Of a DNA stretch of 52,586 bases, positions 1 to 8,683 are shown one piece after another (positions within the stretch are counted from its first letter, which is position 1; each line of letters starts with the position of its first letter). The notes beneath the pieces are model-generated. The model made no database searches and had not been told where the DNA came from. It saw only the letters and a list, made by a program, of their open reading frames with translations. Source of the stretch: an uncultured Planctomycetaceae bacterium (GTDB lineage: Bacteria; Planctomycetota; Planctomycetia; Planctomycetales; Planctomycetaceae); the NCBI GenBank assembly GCA_913031625.1, contig CAJWGB010000012.1, positions 1-52,586 of the forward strand. Reading direction: 5' to 3'. The translations under genes and the position numbers were made by a program.

Positions 1-1
1 A

Positions 2-187
2 ACCGGTCCAAAATTAGAGGAGGGAATGGTTTTTACAATTGAGCCTATGATAAATGCAGGAAAATATGAAACTAAGCTTTTAAATGATGGGTGGACCGCA
101 GTAACAAAAGATAAATCTCTATCAGCACAATTCGAACACACTGTGGGTATAACAAATAATGGGTATGAAATTTTTACCCTTTCATAA
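2..187 (+). CDS. map: Methionine aminopeptidase, C-terminal fragment (5' end outside window)
   Basis: This is the last 61 codons of type I methionine aminopeptidase, which removes the initiator methionine from new proteins in the cytosol. The reading frame is open from base 2 and ends at TAA 185-187. Two metal-ligand motifs of the family are visible: FTIEPM, with its catalytic-site Glu, and QFEHTVGIT, with the second Glu and the following His. The N-terminal part with the remaining Asp/His ligands lies outside the window. The stretch is AT-rich like the following purB and purC, and purB starts 12 bases downstream. The family call is firm; the gene is incomplete only because the window starts here. 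Confidence 0.85.
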   Translation, partial: TGPKLEEGMVFTIEPMINAGKYETKLLNDGWTAVTKDKSLSAQFEHTVGITNNGYEIFTLS

Positions 188-199
188 TACAATAGCTTA

Positions 200-1492
200 A
201 TGATTCCACGATACTCAAGACAAGAAGTGGCTCAAATTTGGGAGCCAATGAATAAATTTAAGATTTGGCTAGATATTGAAATATATGCAGCACAAGCAAT
301 GGAAAAATATAAAATTATTCCAAGAGGAGTAGCTGCAAAAGTAAGAAAAAAATCAAAAATTAATATTAAAAGAATAGATGATATTGAAAAAAAGACTAAG
401 CACGATGTAATTGCTTTTTTAACATCAATTGCAGAAAAAGTTGGTCCAGAAGCAAAATATCTTCATCAAGGTATGACATCATCTGATGTGTTGGATACTT
501 GCTTTAATTTGCAACTCAAACAAGCTGGAAAAATACTTATTCAAGATATTGATAAACTTTTAAAAACATTAAAAGCTAAATCAAAGAAATACAAGAATAC
601 TATTACAATTGGTAGAAGTCATGGAATTCATGCTGAGCCTGTTACATTTGGTTTAAAACTCGCAACTTATTATGCGGAATTTAAAAGAAATAAAAAGAGA
701 TTAGAGCAAGCAATTGAGGAAATTTCAACTTGTGCAATCTCTGGAGCTGTTGGAACATTTGCTCATATCGGCCCTAATATAGAAAAATTTGTTGCAAAAA
801 AACTTGGCTTAAAACCAGAGCCAATCTCCACACAAATAATTCCAAGAGATAGGCACGCTCACTTTTTTAATACTCTCGCATTAATAGCTAGTTCAGCAGA
901 AAGATTAGCAACTGAGGTTAGGCATTTACAAAGGACTGAAGTCTTAGAAGCTGAGGAATATTTTTCATCAGGACAAAAAGGTTCATCTGCTATGCCACAC
1001 AAAAGAAATCCAGTGTTATCAGAAAACATAACTGGTTTAGCAAGATTGGTAAGGAGCTATTCAATTCCTGGAATGGAAAATATAGTTTTGTGGCATGAAA
1101 GAGATATTTCTCACTCGAGTGTTGAAAGAAATATTGGACCTGATGCCACTGTTACTCTAGACTTTTTACTCATTAGATTAAATAATGTAGTTGCAAATTT
1201 AGTTGTTCATCCAAAAACAATGGAAAGTAATTTAAATAAATTTAAAGGTTTAATTTTTTCTCAAGGAGTTATGTTAAAGCTAACTCAAAAAGGAGTAAAA
1301 CGAGAAGATGCATATAAAGTTGTTCAAAAAAATGCGATGAAAACCTGGGATAAAAATGAAGATTTTTATAATAATTTAAAAAAAGATAAATTAATTCAAA
1401 AAAACTTGACCGCAAAAGAACTCAAACAGTTATTTGATGTAAATTACCATAAAAGGTATATTAATCATATATTAGGAAGAGTTTTAAAATAA
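200..1492 (+). CDS. purB: Adenylosuccinate lyase (PurB)
   Basis: Adenylosuccinate lyase (430 residues, normal bacterial length) acts twice in purine synthesis: it removes fumarate from SAICAR to give AICAR and from adenylosuccinate to give AMP. Seen in the sequence: MTSSDVLDT at residues 92-100 (substrate-binding TSSD), [10 protein letters not shown] at 138-147 with the conserved His, and the fumarate lyase signature [10 protein letters not shown] at 262-271 on the flexible catalytic loop. The start MIPRYSR is typical of the family. The TAA stop overlaps the purC ATG by one base (TAATG), which implies translational coupling. Codon use is strongly A/T-biased, unlike everything after about 2030. 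Confidence 0.95.
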   Translation: MIPRYSRQEVAQIWEPMNKFKIWLDIEIYAAQAMEKYKIIPRGVAAKVRKKSKINIKRIDDIEKKTKHDVIAFLTSIAEKVGPEAKYLHQGMTSSDVLDTCFNLQLKQAGKILIQDIDKLLKTLKAKSKKYKNTITIGRSHGIHAEPVTFGLKLATYYAEFKRNKKRLEQAIEEISTCAISGAVGTFAHIGPNIEKFVAKKLGLKPEPISTQIIPRDRHAHFFNTLALIASSAERLATEVRHLQRTEVLEAEEYFSSGQKGSSAMPHKRNPVLSENITGLARLVRSYSIPGMENIVLWHERDISHSSVERNIGPDATVTLDFLLIRLNNVVANLVVHPKTMESNLNKFKGLIFSQGVMLKLTQKGVKREDAYKVVQKNAMKTWDKNEDFYNNLKKDKLIQKNLTAKELKQLFDVNYHKRYINHILGRVLK

Positions 1493-2025
1493 TGAGAAGA
1501 AAAAAAATATACGAAGGTAAAGCAAAAATTTTATACGAAGGTCCTGAAAGAAATACTTTAGTTCAGTATTTTAAAGATGATGCTACAGCGTTTAATAATA
1601 AAAAAAAAGCAGTTATAGAAGGAAAAGGAGTTCTTAATAACAGAATTTCTGAATTTTTATTAAGTCAGTTAAACGATATCGGTATTGAAACACATTTAAT
1701 CAAAAGATTAAATATGAGAGAACAATTAATTAAAAAAGCGGAAATATTTCCTATAGAATTTATCGTAAGAAATATTGCCACCGGTTCATTGACTAAAAGA
1801 CTTGGGATACCGGAGGGCACATCTTTGGAAAAGCCTTTGCTAGAATATTGTTATAAAAAAGATGAACTTAATGATCCTTTAATTTCAAAGGAGCATATTT
1901 TTTCATTTGATTGGGCTACAGAAAAAGAAATTCAAATCATAGATAGAATGACGCTTAGAATTAATGACTTATTAATTGGAATGTTTAGAGGGATTGGTAT
2001 TAAGCTTGTCGATTTCAAAATTGAC
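1492..2025 (+). pseudogene. purC: SAICAR synthetase (PurC), cut at a chimeric junction
   Basis: PurC joins CAIR and aspartate with ATP to make SAICAR, the substrate of PurB. The first 178 codons match the family: [11 protein letters not shown] at the start (ATP-binding region), [10 protein letters not shown] at about 90-99, and [10 protein letters not shown] at 168-177. That last motif normally continues into E-[FW]-G and about 55 further residues. Here the family match ends exactly there, at about base 2025. The frame stays open to 2241 by chance, but those residues read through foreign planctomycete DNA and look nothing like PurC. The gene was probably intact in its source genome, and the break is best explained by an assembly or cloning chimera. 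The shared base with the purB stop shows a normal pur operon up to that point. Confidence 0.88.
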
Positions 2026-2029
2026 AACG
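2023..2029. other. Junction between two unrelated genomes (probable chimera)
   Basis: On the plus strand PurC homology ends at codon 178 (base 2025). On the minus strand the polysaccharide export protein is recognisable down to about base 2029. Two convergent genes are therefore both decapitated at the same 5-10 bases, and base composition switches from very AT-rich to GC-richer without a transition zone. There is no integrase, tRNA, direct repeat or inverted repeat at the boundary. This is what a misassembly or ligation chimera looks like. A recent natural recombination is possible but less likely. Confidence 0.8.
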
Positions 2030-2553
2030 GATGCAGCACCTCGATTACCAAACGCATTGCCGGATTCTTCTCGAATCACAATCACCCGATAGGTTCGTGG
2101 CTTCTGCAGAGCAACATGAATGTGAGGCCGGTCTGCCTGCAGCAAAGGCCTGGCTCCGCGCGTATAAGCATCAAAAACAAGCTGCCTCACCTGAGCAATC
2201 GTGAGTCCTTTGACAGGCAGAGGAGCCGTCATTGGAAGTGAGATGGTGCCATCGGCATCGACTCGAATTGGATACCCAACCGACGGCAGTGCAAACTTGT
2301 CGTTTGACGCAAACACCGGAGGAGTCGTCTCAGCGTTCCCGAGGATGCCCTCGATGTACACACCCAGCACGTCTCCACTGTCAACGAGGTGCTCGACCGG
2401 CGGATTCTGCCGCAAGAGTGAGAGATTGATCGTTCGCTTCGGAGATCGATTCGGCAGACGCATCTGACGGTTCATCTCATCCGACGGCTCACCGCCCAAA
2501 AAGCAGGGAAAACGCTTCCTGACCGAAGATTCGAGTGGTTCGTGGTTCCCCAT
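2026..2553 (-). CDS. Polysaccharide biosynthesis/export protein (Wza-like), 3' end lost at the junction
   Basis: About 175 residues of an outer-membrane polysaccharide export protein of the Wza/Poly_export type, which helps pass capsule or exopolysaccharide through the outer membrane. The [14 protein letters not shown] segment (about 57-69) fits the start of the Poly_export domain. [15 protein letters not shown] (94-108) followed by [16 protein letters not shown] (115-130) is the hallmark core, and [11 protein letters not shown] at 155-165 is where an SLBB domain begins. The C-terminus is missing because the sequence changes genome at about 2025-2029; residues read beyond that are foreign. 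The ATG at 2553 is the longest start. No clear signal peptide is seen, so the true start may lie further upstream with a non-ATG codon. Confidence 0.7.
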
Positions 2554-2759
2554 GAGCCATCCAGAAGGCAGACTGGTGGCAACAGGTATTAGCGGTTGTG
2601 CGGGTTACCCCCCTCGCAGAACGGGCCAGATTGATACGAACTCCTGCTGGAAAGTGCCAAATCGACGATAGATTTGAGGGGGCCACCCGTCTTCTCTCAG
2701 GGATTCTCAAGGGAATCCACGCGCAAAAGCCCTTAGTCAAAAGCCTTAATTGTGTCGAA

Positions 2760-3941
2760 ATGCATCAGAAGCCATTCAACATAGTCATTCTGCTGGTGTC
2801 GCTGTCGGCGATCACCATTCAGAATCCGATTGTGGTGGCTGATGAAGCGGCCACTGTTCAGAAACGGATTTCCGATAGCCTCCAGACTCTGAAATCGGCT
2901 GATTTCCAGTCGCGGCTCAGAGCAGTCGCGGACCTCAGCCGTATCGGACAGCCGGCAGCCGCCCCAGTTCGCGAAGCTTTAAAGTCCGCGACGGGTGAAG
3001 AGCGACAGTTGCTGGAACGTGTCCTCCGAGCCGTTTCGAAGAACACGTTCGCCAGTCGACTCGAGGAACTGCAAAAAACACAGTCTCCTAAACTGGCAAC
3101 CGGCATGCCGGAATGGAAACGCTTTTCCACCGTGGTCGGCAAGGGTGACGCTGAGATCAGATATTTTGCTCGGCTGATGGCATCAGAACCTGAACTATTC
3201 ACAGTTGCTGCAGACGCCATGGAAGATGCTCAGGCTGGGAGAAGTCTGTCTATCCTCCTGGAGAAGCGTGCCAATCAACTCATGCAGACAACTGTTCAGG
3301 GGAGAGTGACGCCTGAGTCATTCGACACAGACTCCTATGCAGCCCTGCTCCTGCTTGCCGGTAACGAAAGAATCCGCCTGCGTCGAAATACGTCGACTGT
3401 GTTGAGTGCCATGCTGCGGTTGCTGGCTCGACCGGGATTCAGGAAGGTGCATAATCACAGTCGAGTCCTGAGGCTTGCAGGCAGCTACTTTCAGCGTGGC
3501 CAGATTGGAGTTTCCACGCCTCTGGAAGTTGCTCGTCAACTTGAGATGCCGGAAGGACTCGCTCTGGCTCGTGCAGTTCTTGGTCGGTCAAACCTCCGAG
3601 GACTCGACGGGTTTCACGCGATGCTTTTGATTCGCGACATGGGTGACAAGTCCGATCTGCCGCTTCTGGAGAGCATCTTTGACAACCGGGACCCACTCTT
3701 CCTGAATCGTGACCTCAACTTCGCCTCCTATAACGGAGATCTGGCACTGGCTGTCGCAATCCTGCTTCGCGACAGGAATCCCGCGGACTTCGGCTTTCCG
3801 GGGACAAAGAGACCTGCGTCGGAGTATCGCCTGGTGACCGAAACGACAGGGTTCACCGACGAAGAAAGTCGGGCGGCGGCTCGTAAGCGTTATCGTGAGC
3901 AGTTCCTGAAAAACTCCCCGCTCAAAAACGCGAACAACTAG
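2760..3941 (+). CDS. Secreted protein with HEAT-like helical repeats, function unknown
   Basis: A 393-residue protein whose frame is open from 2598. The ATG at 2760 is chosen because it is followed at once by a good signal peptide (MHQKPFNIVILLVSLSAI, cleavage near residue 27). Residues about 30-85 form a HEAT-like helical pair (SRLRAVADLSRIGQPAAAPV, then a stretch rich in Glu/Leu), and the remainder is leucine-rich and probably helical. A second HEAT-like unit may lie near FHAMLLIRDMGDKSDLPLLE. Proteins of this kind are common exported planctomycete proteins of unknown role. It starts divergently from the export gene at 2553 and is followed after 160 bases by an esterase gene in the same direction. 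No enzyme motif is visible. Confidence 0.72.
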   Translation: MHQKPFNIVILLVSLSAITIQNPIVVADEAATVQKRISDSLQTLKSADFQSRLRAVADLSRIGQPAAAPVREALKSATGEERQLLERVLRAVSKNTFASRLEELQKTQSPKLATGMPEWKRFSTVVGKGDAEIRYFARLMASEPELFTVAADAMEDAQAGRSLSILLEKRANQLMQTTVQGRVTPESFDTDSYAALLLLAGNERIRLRRNTSTVLSAMLRLLARPGFRKVHNHSRVLRLAGSYFQRGQIGVSTPLEVARQLEMPEGLALARAVLGRSNLRGLDGFHAMLLIRDMGDKSDLPLLESIFDNRDPLFLNRDLNFASYNGDLALAVAILLRDRNPADFGFPGTKRPASEYRLVTETTGFTDEESRAAARKRYREQFLKNSPLKNANN

Positions 3942-4101
3942 AGTCCGTCCTGTGCTGCGGATCACAGACGCTGCAAATGCCATGCCCGCAGAGCAACTCG
4001 GATCAGTTTTCGGACCGCGCGATGCCGTTGTCTCAACGCAGGTATTCCGAGTATGCTGATGCATGCCGAAGCCTTCATTCCCACAGTAAAGCGAGAAACT
4101 C

Positions 4102-4980
4102 ATGCGTCCCGGGATTCTTGTCGCCATCCTGACCAGCAGCGTCTGCGCCGCACCTCCGACCGGCAGGAAGTTTACCTACAAGACTGTGGGAGAAACCCAA
4201 CTCTCAATCTATGTCACACAGGCAGAGTCCGCCGACGAGTCTCCGCGTCCTGCAATTCTGTTTTTTCATGGCGGTGGCTGGGTTGGTGGAGCACCGGGGC
4301 AGTTCACTGAGCATGCGAAGTACTTTGCATCACGCGGCGTCACCTGCTTTCAGGCGCAGTACCGCCTGCTGAGCAAGCAGAAAAAAGATCCTCCGAGTGT
4401 CTGCATCCAGGATGCGCGATCGGCCATGCGCTGGGTTCGGCGAAATGCGAAACGATTCAACATTGATCCTGAACGTGTTGCTTCAGCCGGAGGTTCTGCC
4501 GGAGGCCATCTGGCTGCGACCCTCGGAACACTTCAGGGGCATGATGAACCAGGGGAAGACAACAGCCTCGATGTCCGCCCCAATGCGATGATCCTCTTTA
4601 ATCCAGTATTTGATAACGGACCAAACGGGTGGGGATACGGTCGGGTAAAGGAACGATATAAGGAGTTTTCACCAGCCCACAACATTCGCAAAGGCATCCC
4701 ACCCGCGATCGTGTTTCTGGGAGATAAAGATTCTCTTGTCCCTGTCAGCACGCTTGAGAATTTCCAGTCGCGCATGAAGGCTGTCGGCAGCACCTGCAGG
4801 ACAATGATCTTTCCGGGCATGCCTCACGGTTTCTTCAACCACAATCGGTACAACAATGTGCCGTACCTGAAGACAGTTATTGCCGCAGACAGATTCCTGA
4901 AGTCTCTCGGCTGGGTCTCAGGCGAGCCGACACTCACCGAACCTGTCGAGAAGAAAAAGCTGCCCGGGAATGCAGGGTGA
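4102..4980 (+). CDS. Alpha/beta hydrolase, acetyl-esterase/BD-FAE type
   Basis: A 292-residue secreted or periplasmic esterase-like protein. It has a signal-like N-terminus (MRPGILVAILTSSVCA, then AA). The oxyanion-hole motif HGGGW is at 56-60, the nucleophile elbow GGSAGG has Ser132, the acid is most likely Asp210 in GDKDSLVP, and the base is His242 in MPHGF. The HGGGW plus GxSxG layout places it with the Aes/hormone-sensitive-lipase-like esterases that include carbohydrate deacetylases and feruloyl esterases of planctomycete polysaccharide degradation; the substrate cannot be read from sequence. Its stop codon overlaps the GTG start of the next gene (GTGA), so it is probably co-translated with the glycosyltransferase. 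Confidence 0.85.
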   Translation: MRPGILVAILTSSVCAAPPTGRKFTYKTVGETQLSIYVTQAESADESPRPAILFFHGGGWVGGAPGQFTEHAKYFASRGVTCFQAQYRLLSKQKKDPPSVCIQDARSAMRWVRRNAKRFNIDPERVASAGGSAGGHLAATLGTLQGHDEPGEDNSLDVRPNAMILFNPVFDNGPNGWGYGRVKERYKEFSPAHNIRKGIPPAIVFLGDKDSLVPVSTLENFQSRMKAVGSTCRTMIFPGMPHGFFNHNRYNNVPYLKTVIAADRFLKSLGWVSGEPTLTEPVEKKKLPGNAG

Positions 4981-6092
4981 CGATCAGAGTCGGAATTCTG
5001 TTTGAGTTTCCGTCACTGAACGGTGGCGAACACTCCATGCTGTCCGTCGTGCGGCAATTGAGAGACACATTTGATTTTCATGCGCTCGCACCAGAGTCGG
5101 GGCCCCTCGCCAACGCTTTGGCCGAACTACAGATCCCTCACACTCCATTCTCAGTTCGCGATGCGTCAGGAACCAAACGCCCGGCAGACGAGATTCTGAT
5201 TGACCTTGAACAGCACCAGCGCACTCTGAAGACGGGCATTCTGCATGCAAACAGCCTGTCGATGGCGCGACTGACCGGACAATTGAAAAATAACTCCTGC
5301 AGAACCGGCCACCTGCGGGACATCATGCGACTGAATCGATCCGTCGTCAGCGATCTGAATCACAACAAGCGACTTGTTGCCGTATCTCAGGCCGTCAGGG
5401 ACTTTCATCACCAGCAGGGCCTGGACGCAGCGCGCTGCGAAGTCATCTATAACGGCGTTGATATTGAGGCGTTTCGCCCAGCGCAGCGGACCGATCGCTG
5501 CCACCTGATCTCTCCGGCGATCGGCGATGAAGACTTTGTTGTTCTGAGTGTCGGCCAAATCTGTCTGCGCAAAGGACAACAGGTCACCGCTCAGGCAGTT
5601 TGTGAGCTGTTGAAACATCGCACCGACATTCATCTTGTGATTGTCGGTGAGCGGTTTTCGGCAAAGCAGGAGAGTCGAGACTATGAAGATTCCCTGCGAC
5701 AGATTTTTGCGGCCGCAGGTGTCAGCGAGCACCTGCACCTCCTCGGGTATCGGGACGACATTCCGCAATTGATGAATGCTGCCGACCTGTTAGTTCACTC
5801 AGCCCATCAGGAGCCTTTTGGACGCGTCCTGCTGGAGGCTGCTTCCAGCGGACTCCCGATCATCGCAACAGATGTCGGCGGCACCGCTGAAATGCTGCAC
5901 GATGGAGTTGAAGCAACACTCGTTCGAGCCAACGAATCGGGAGATCTGGCAGCCGCCATTCGGCAGGCAATGGACTCACCTGCTCGTCTCCAAAGACTGG
6001 CATCATCCGCACGCCAACGCATCTGCGACTCGTTCACGATTAAGATCGCCAGTCAGCAGCTTGCTGATTTCTGGAGCTGGGTTTCCAGGTGA
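4977..6092 (+). CDS. GT4-family glycosyltransferase
   Basis: A 371-residue retaining glycosyltransferase with a GT-B fold, of the GT4 family. These transfer a sugar from an activated donor to a growing glycan or lipid in the cytoplasm. Seen: an N-terminal Rossmann half with GG at residues 16-17, VIYNGVDIEAFRP at the domain linker (157-168), VLSVGQICLRKG (189-200) opening the donor-binding half, and the EX7E donor motif from Glu279 to Glu287 within EPFGRVLLEAASSGLP. The start is a GTG overlapping the upstream stop codon by four bases. Donor and acceptor are not predictable. Together with the Wza-like gene at 2.0-2.5 kb it may mark an exopolysaccharide region. Confidence 0.88.
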   Translation: MTIRVGILFEFPSLNGGEHSMLSVVRQLRDTFDFHALAPESGPLANALAELQIPHTPFSVRDASGTKRPADEILIDLEQHQRTLKTGILHANSLSMARLTGQLKNNSCRTGHLRDIMRLNRSVVSDLNHNKRLVAVSQAVRDFHHQQGLDAARCEVIYNGVDIEAFRPAQRTDRCHLISPAIGDEDFVVLSVGQICLRKGQQVTAQAVCELLKHRTDIHLVIVGERFSAKQESRDYEDSLRQIFAAAGVSEHLHLLGYRDDIPQLMNAADLLVHSAHQEPFGRVLLEAASSGLPIIATDVGGTAEMLHDGVEATLVRANESGDLAAAIRQAMDSPARLQRLASSARQRICDSFTIKIASQQLADFWSWVSR

Positions 6093-6269
6093 GCGTTATT
6101 GGAAACCGGGAGCCGCCAATCGATTTCAGTCGTGAGAGAAACTGCCGGAGTTCGCCCTGCTCGGTCCGGCCTACTCCGCTGGGCAGCCTGAAGTCTCACG
6201 ACTCTGGTGACCCGATTAAATCAGCAACCCAATTGAGGCCAGACTTCTGGCGAAGTCCACTAAAAGATT

Positions 6270-7223
6270 CTAGTTCAGGAATGGGAACCGTGTTTCCATT
6301 TCGGTCTTCGCGTTAGCCATGGCGTCGAGGTACCAGGTGGGGTGATCTTCGAAACGATCACGATTCTCAACGCTCGCAAAGAAGAAGACTTCCCCTTTGT
6401 AGAACGCTCCGTATTCAATGGAGCCTGCTGTTGCTCGGTTCTGCCGATGTAGCTCGACCACATCACAACCGTGTAGTCGGGGAATGTACTTTTCCGGCGC
6501 GTCTTCAAAGAGCTTCCGCTCTCCCTCAGTTTGCAGGAAGTAGTCAACTCCCTCATGTCGAACAATGATCTCATTGCTGCCCTGGATCCACTTTCGATCT
6601 GTCACTAGAGCAACCGGGGAAAAGCCACCCAGCCCAACCATCTTTCCGTCCTTGCGAACAATCAGACAGCTCCGGACAGAGGCTTCGGCTGAATCCTCGG
6701 CGGCACTGACTTTCTCGGCGCTGTCGTCCGACTCCGGTTTGTCCGCGCCTTCGGAACGAATCCTTTTCAGGCGTGACATATAGGTGCTCAGAGTGACGGC
6801 ACCGGTCATGCGCCTCTTACTGCCGTCCGGACGAACAACCACCTCTGTTGGCAGCGTTCCGATCGAGTATTCCCGAATCAGGTCTTTGTGCCGATCAGCA
6901 TCGATTCGAACACCAACAACGCCATCTTTCAGCTTTGCGGTGACATCAGACTTCTGCAGAACGGACGCTTCCATCCGTCGACACGCACCACACCAGGTGG
7001 CCTCGAAGTGAATCAACAACGGCACTTTGTGATGCTGAGCAAGCTTCTTTGCCTCATCCCATGAGGTCAGCCATCGAGCAGGCAGTGGATCACCTTTGAC
7101 GACAGGCGCGACTTCTGGGGGTTCGTCGGACAGCTGCGGCTTCTTGTCCATGTCTGCTTTGGCAAGACCGACAAGCAGGGTAAGCGCGCAGAGCGATTTC
7201 ACAGTTCGGAACGAAAGCGACAT
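6270..7223 (-). CDS. Exported thioredoxin-fold protein fused to two YHS-like domains
   Basis: A 317-residue exported protein. A signal peptide occupies residues 1-23 (core LCALTLLVGLA). Residues about 52-155 are a thioredoxin-like domain with redox motif W77-C78-G-A-C81 and cis-proline P125 in GTLPTEVVV. A charged linker (about 158-182) leads to a second half with two related segments: VGLGGFSPVAL to HGCDVVELH (about 196-258) and YGAFYKGEVFFFASVENRDRF (271-291). Both have the 'F-G-x-Y/phe-rich strand, F-x-x-x-P-x-x-Y' pattern of YHS domains, which in other proteins associate with metal centres. The disulfide-reductase part is firm; the YHS assignment is by pattern only. It stands alone between convergent neighbours, 103 bases from cysC. 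Confidence 0.75.
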   Translation of the reverse strand: MSLSFRTVKSLCALTLLVGLAKADMDKKPQLSDEPPEVAPVVKGDPLPARWLTSWDEAKKLAQHHKVPLLIHFEATWCGACRRMEASVLQKSDVTAKLKDGVVGVRIDADRHKDLIREYSIGTLPTEVVVRPDGSKRRMTGAVTLSTYMSRLKRIRSEGADKPESDDSAEKVSAAEDSAEASVRSCLIVRKDGKMVGLGGFSPVALVTDRKWIQGSNEIIVRHEGVDYFLQTEGERKLFEDAPEKYIPRLHGCDVVELHRQNRATAGSIEYGAFYKGEVFFFASVENRDRFEDHPTWYLDAMANAKTEMETRFPFLN

Positions 7224-7326
7224 GGGTGCGTCCTTTCAGATCAGGCGGATCCATCGGGGGAGGGGACAGGTACAGAGAGCGCCACGTCCACCGGACGAGT
7301 GCACTCTTCAACTGCACTCAGAATCT

Positions 7327-7938
7327 TCAGATACTGAGGCGGCCCTGAGCTTCGAGGTAGGCAATAACCTCATTGGCAAGTTCTTCGATGCCCTTGCTGT
7401 CGGAATCAAGTTCCAGTTCACCATTCTCTGGTGCTTCGTAGGGAGCATCGATGCCCGTGAAACCCTTAATTTCACCGGCACGGGCTTTCTTGTAGAGCCC
7501 TTTAGGATCGCGTTCTTCACAGGTGGCGAGGGACGCGTTGACGTAGACCTCATGGAATTCACCGTCGCCCAGAATACTGCGTACCTGGTCACGGTCTTCG
7601 CGATAAGGCGAAATAAATGCGGTCAGCACAATGGTGCCGGCATCACAAAACAGCTTGGCAACTTCGCCGATTCGACGAATGTTCTCAGTGCGATCTTCCG
7701 GTGAGAACCCAAGGTTCTTGTTAAGGCCCATTCGAATGTTGTCGCCGTCCAGCACATATGTGTGGACTCCGCGATCGTGCAACAGACGGTCAACCGCATT
7801 CGCAACGGTGCTTTTTCCACAGCCACTCAGTCCGGTAAACCAGACAACCGCTCCTTTGTGGTTGTTCAGCTTCTGGCGTTCTTCTGAGGTGACGTTGTGT
7901 TCGTGCCAGGTAACGTTAGTTGCTTTTTGTTCGGTCAT
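7327..7938 (-). CDS. cysC: Adenylylsulfate (APS) kinase
   Basis: APS kinase phosphorylates adenylyl sulfate to PAPS, the sulfate donor for sulfotransferases and for some sulfate reduction routes. The 203-residue protein is of normal family length from the ATG at 7938; the frame is open further upstream, but those residues lack family character. Seen: P-loop GLSGCGKST at 36-44, DGDNIR at 64-69, and FISPYREDR at 108-116 including the family's phosphoserine position. No cysD/cysN sulfate adenylyltransferase genes are nearby, so PAPS here is perhaps made for sulfated glycans or lipids (inference). Downstream lies the thioredoxin/YHS gene on the same strand. Confidence 0.93.
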   Translation of the reverse strand: MTEQKATNVTWHEHNVTSEERQKLNNHKGAVVWFTGLSGCGKSTVANAVDRLLHDRGVHTYVLDGDNIRMGLNKNLGFSPEDRTENIRRIGEVAKLFCDAGTIVLTAFISPYREDRDQVRSILGDGEFHEVYVNASLATCEERDPKGLYKKARAGEIKGFTGIDAPYEAPENGELELDSDSKGIEELANEVIAYLEAQGRLSI

Positions 7939-8108
7939 CGCTTCGGAATCTTCGAATGGCGAGAATGATCGTGAGTACTCACCCACTGAGCCCCACTGAA
8001 CATGAGTGGGAATAATAGGTAAGACAATCCCGAAGGCAATCGACCTCCTGTGACGAAACGGACACACTCTGCGGGTTCTCGGCAATGAAAATTGAGTTTG
8101 TCGGTTAC

Positions 8109-8246
8109 TTAAAGCTGGTCAATCAGGAAGGCGATTAACGCGATTGCAATCACCAGCCCAGGCAGCCTGGGAGCCAACAGCATCACATCAATCAGCATCT
8201 GCCAAAGGCTGATTCCACAGGCAATCGTCTGCAGGTCAGCCCTCAC
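8109..8246 (-). CDS. Candidate tiny hydrophobic protein, second of a tandem pair
   Basis: A short open frame of 45 codons from GTG 8246 (TTG 8249 is also in frame), ending in TAA at 8109. It encodes a hydrophobic peptide with two apolar stretches ([12 protein letters not shown] and [12 protein letters not shown]). It lies 7 bases after the stop of the 35-residue gene on the same strand. If translation instead began at CTG 8234, six bases after a GAGG, the product would start (M)[10 protein letters not shown]. This aligns residue for residue with MDLLACGTFA of the upstream peptide, with Ala-Cys-Gly at positions 5-7 of both. The start codon is unresolved and expression is unproven. It is too short for ordinary gene finders. 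Confidence 0.4.
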   Translation of the reverse strand: MRADLQTIACGISLWQMLIDVMLLAPRLPGLVIAIALIAFLIDQL

Positions 8247-8253
8247 CAAACAA

Positions 8254-8361
8254 TCAGGCGAGCCCAAACGCTGAAAGAATAACGTGCAGGACGGCGATCA
8301 CGAGGGCAACCAGAAGTTGGAGAAGGTGTCCGGCGAATGTTCCACAGGCGAGCAGATCCAT
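8254..8361 (-). CDS. 35-residue hydrophobic membrane peptide
   Basis: A small gene with a single transmembrane helix: MDLLACGTFAGHLLQLL followed by VALVIAVLHVILSAFGLA. The frame extends to 8520, but the ATG at 8361 is preferred because a Shine-Dalgarno sequence (AAAGGA, 8370-8375) sits 8 bases upstream and the residues above it look non-coding. It is followed after 7 bases by a second small hydrophobic frame with a matching Ala-Cys-Gly. I recognise no family. Single-helix peptides of this size include toxins, regulators of membrane complexes and assembly factors; nothing here decides among them. Confidence 0.55.
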   Translation of the reverse strand: MDLLACGTFAGHLLQLLVALVIAVLHVILSAFGLA

Positions 8362-8369
8362 TTTCGTTT

Positions 8370-8375
8370 TCCTTT
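8370..8375 (-). promoter_or_regulatory. Ribosome binding site for the 35-residue peptide
   Basis: AAAGGA on the minus strand, 8 bases before ATG 8361. It is what selects this start over the upstream in-frame ATG at 8520. Confidence 0.55.
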
Positions 8376-8683
8376 CAGCAGTTGTTGTCAAAACTGAATC
8401 CCTCTCATGCACGCTGCGTGCCAAACACCAGAAACAGCTAAAACCAATGAAATCGCAAGGATTTCGCCCGCAATCTGATGATGTGCCGGCCAGCAACTGC
8501 AACTGCCGTGCAATCCTCATACTGCGGGAGTTTTGTGGTTCGACGGAACCGGCTCCTCAGGCGAAATATTCCAGCCCCATCAGCCGTCAAACTGAGACGG
8601 GTGTGGGAGAATCAGCCTGAAAACCCTGATTTTTTCGCTATCATCGTCGGCCCCACCCTTTCATCCTGCCCGAGATTTCTGCC
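8376..8683. other. Intergenic region between divergent genes
   Basis: About 300 bases between the small membrane peptide (-) and the first cytochrome gene (+). It must contain both promoters, but I see no convincing -35/-10 pair, operator, hairpin or RNA gene. Open frames here on either strand lack coding character. Confidence 0.4.

Noticed and set aside
1-2025. Horizontal transfer of a purine operon into a planctomycete
   Set aside because: Composition switches within a few bases, both flanking genes are cut, and no integration machinery is present; a chimeric contig explains this more simply.
2026-2241. Apparent C-terminal extension of PurC
   Set aside because: The frame stays open by chance after the junction; its residues are antisense to the export gene and have no PurC character.
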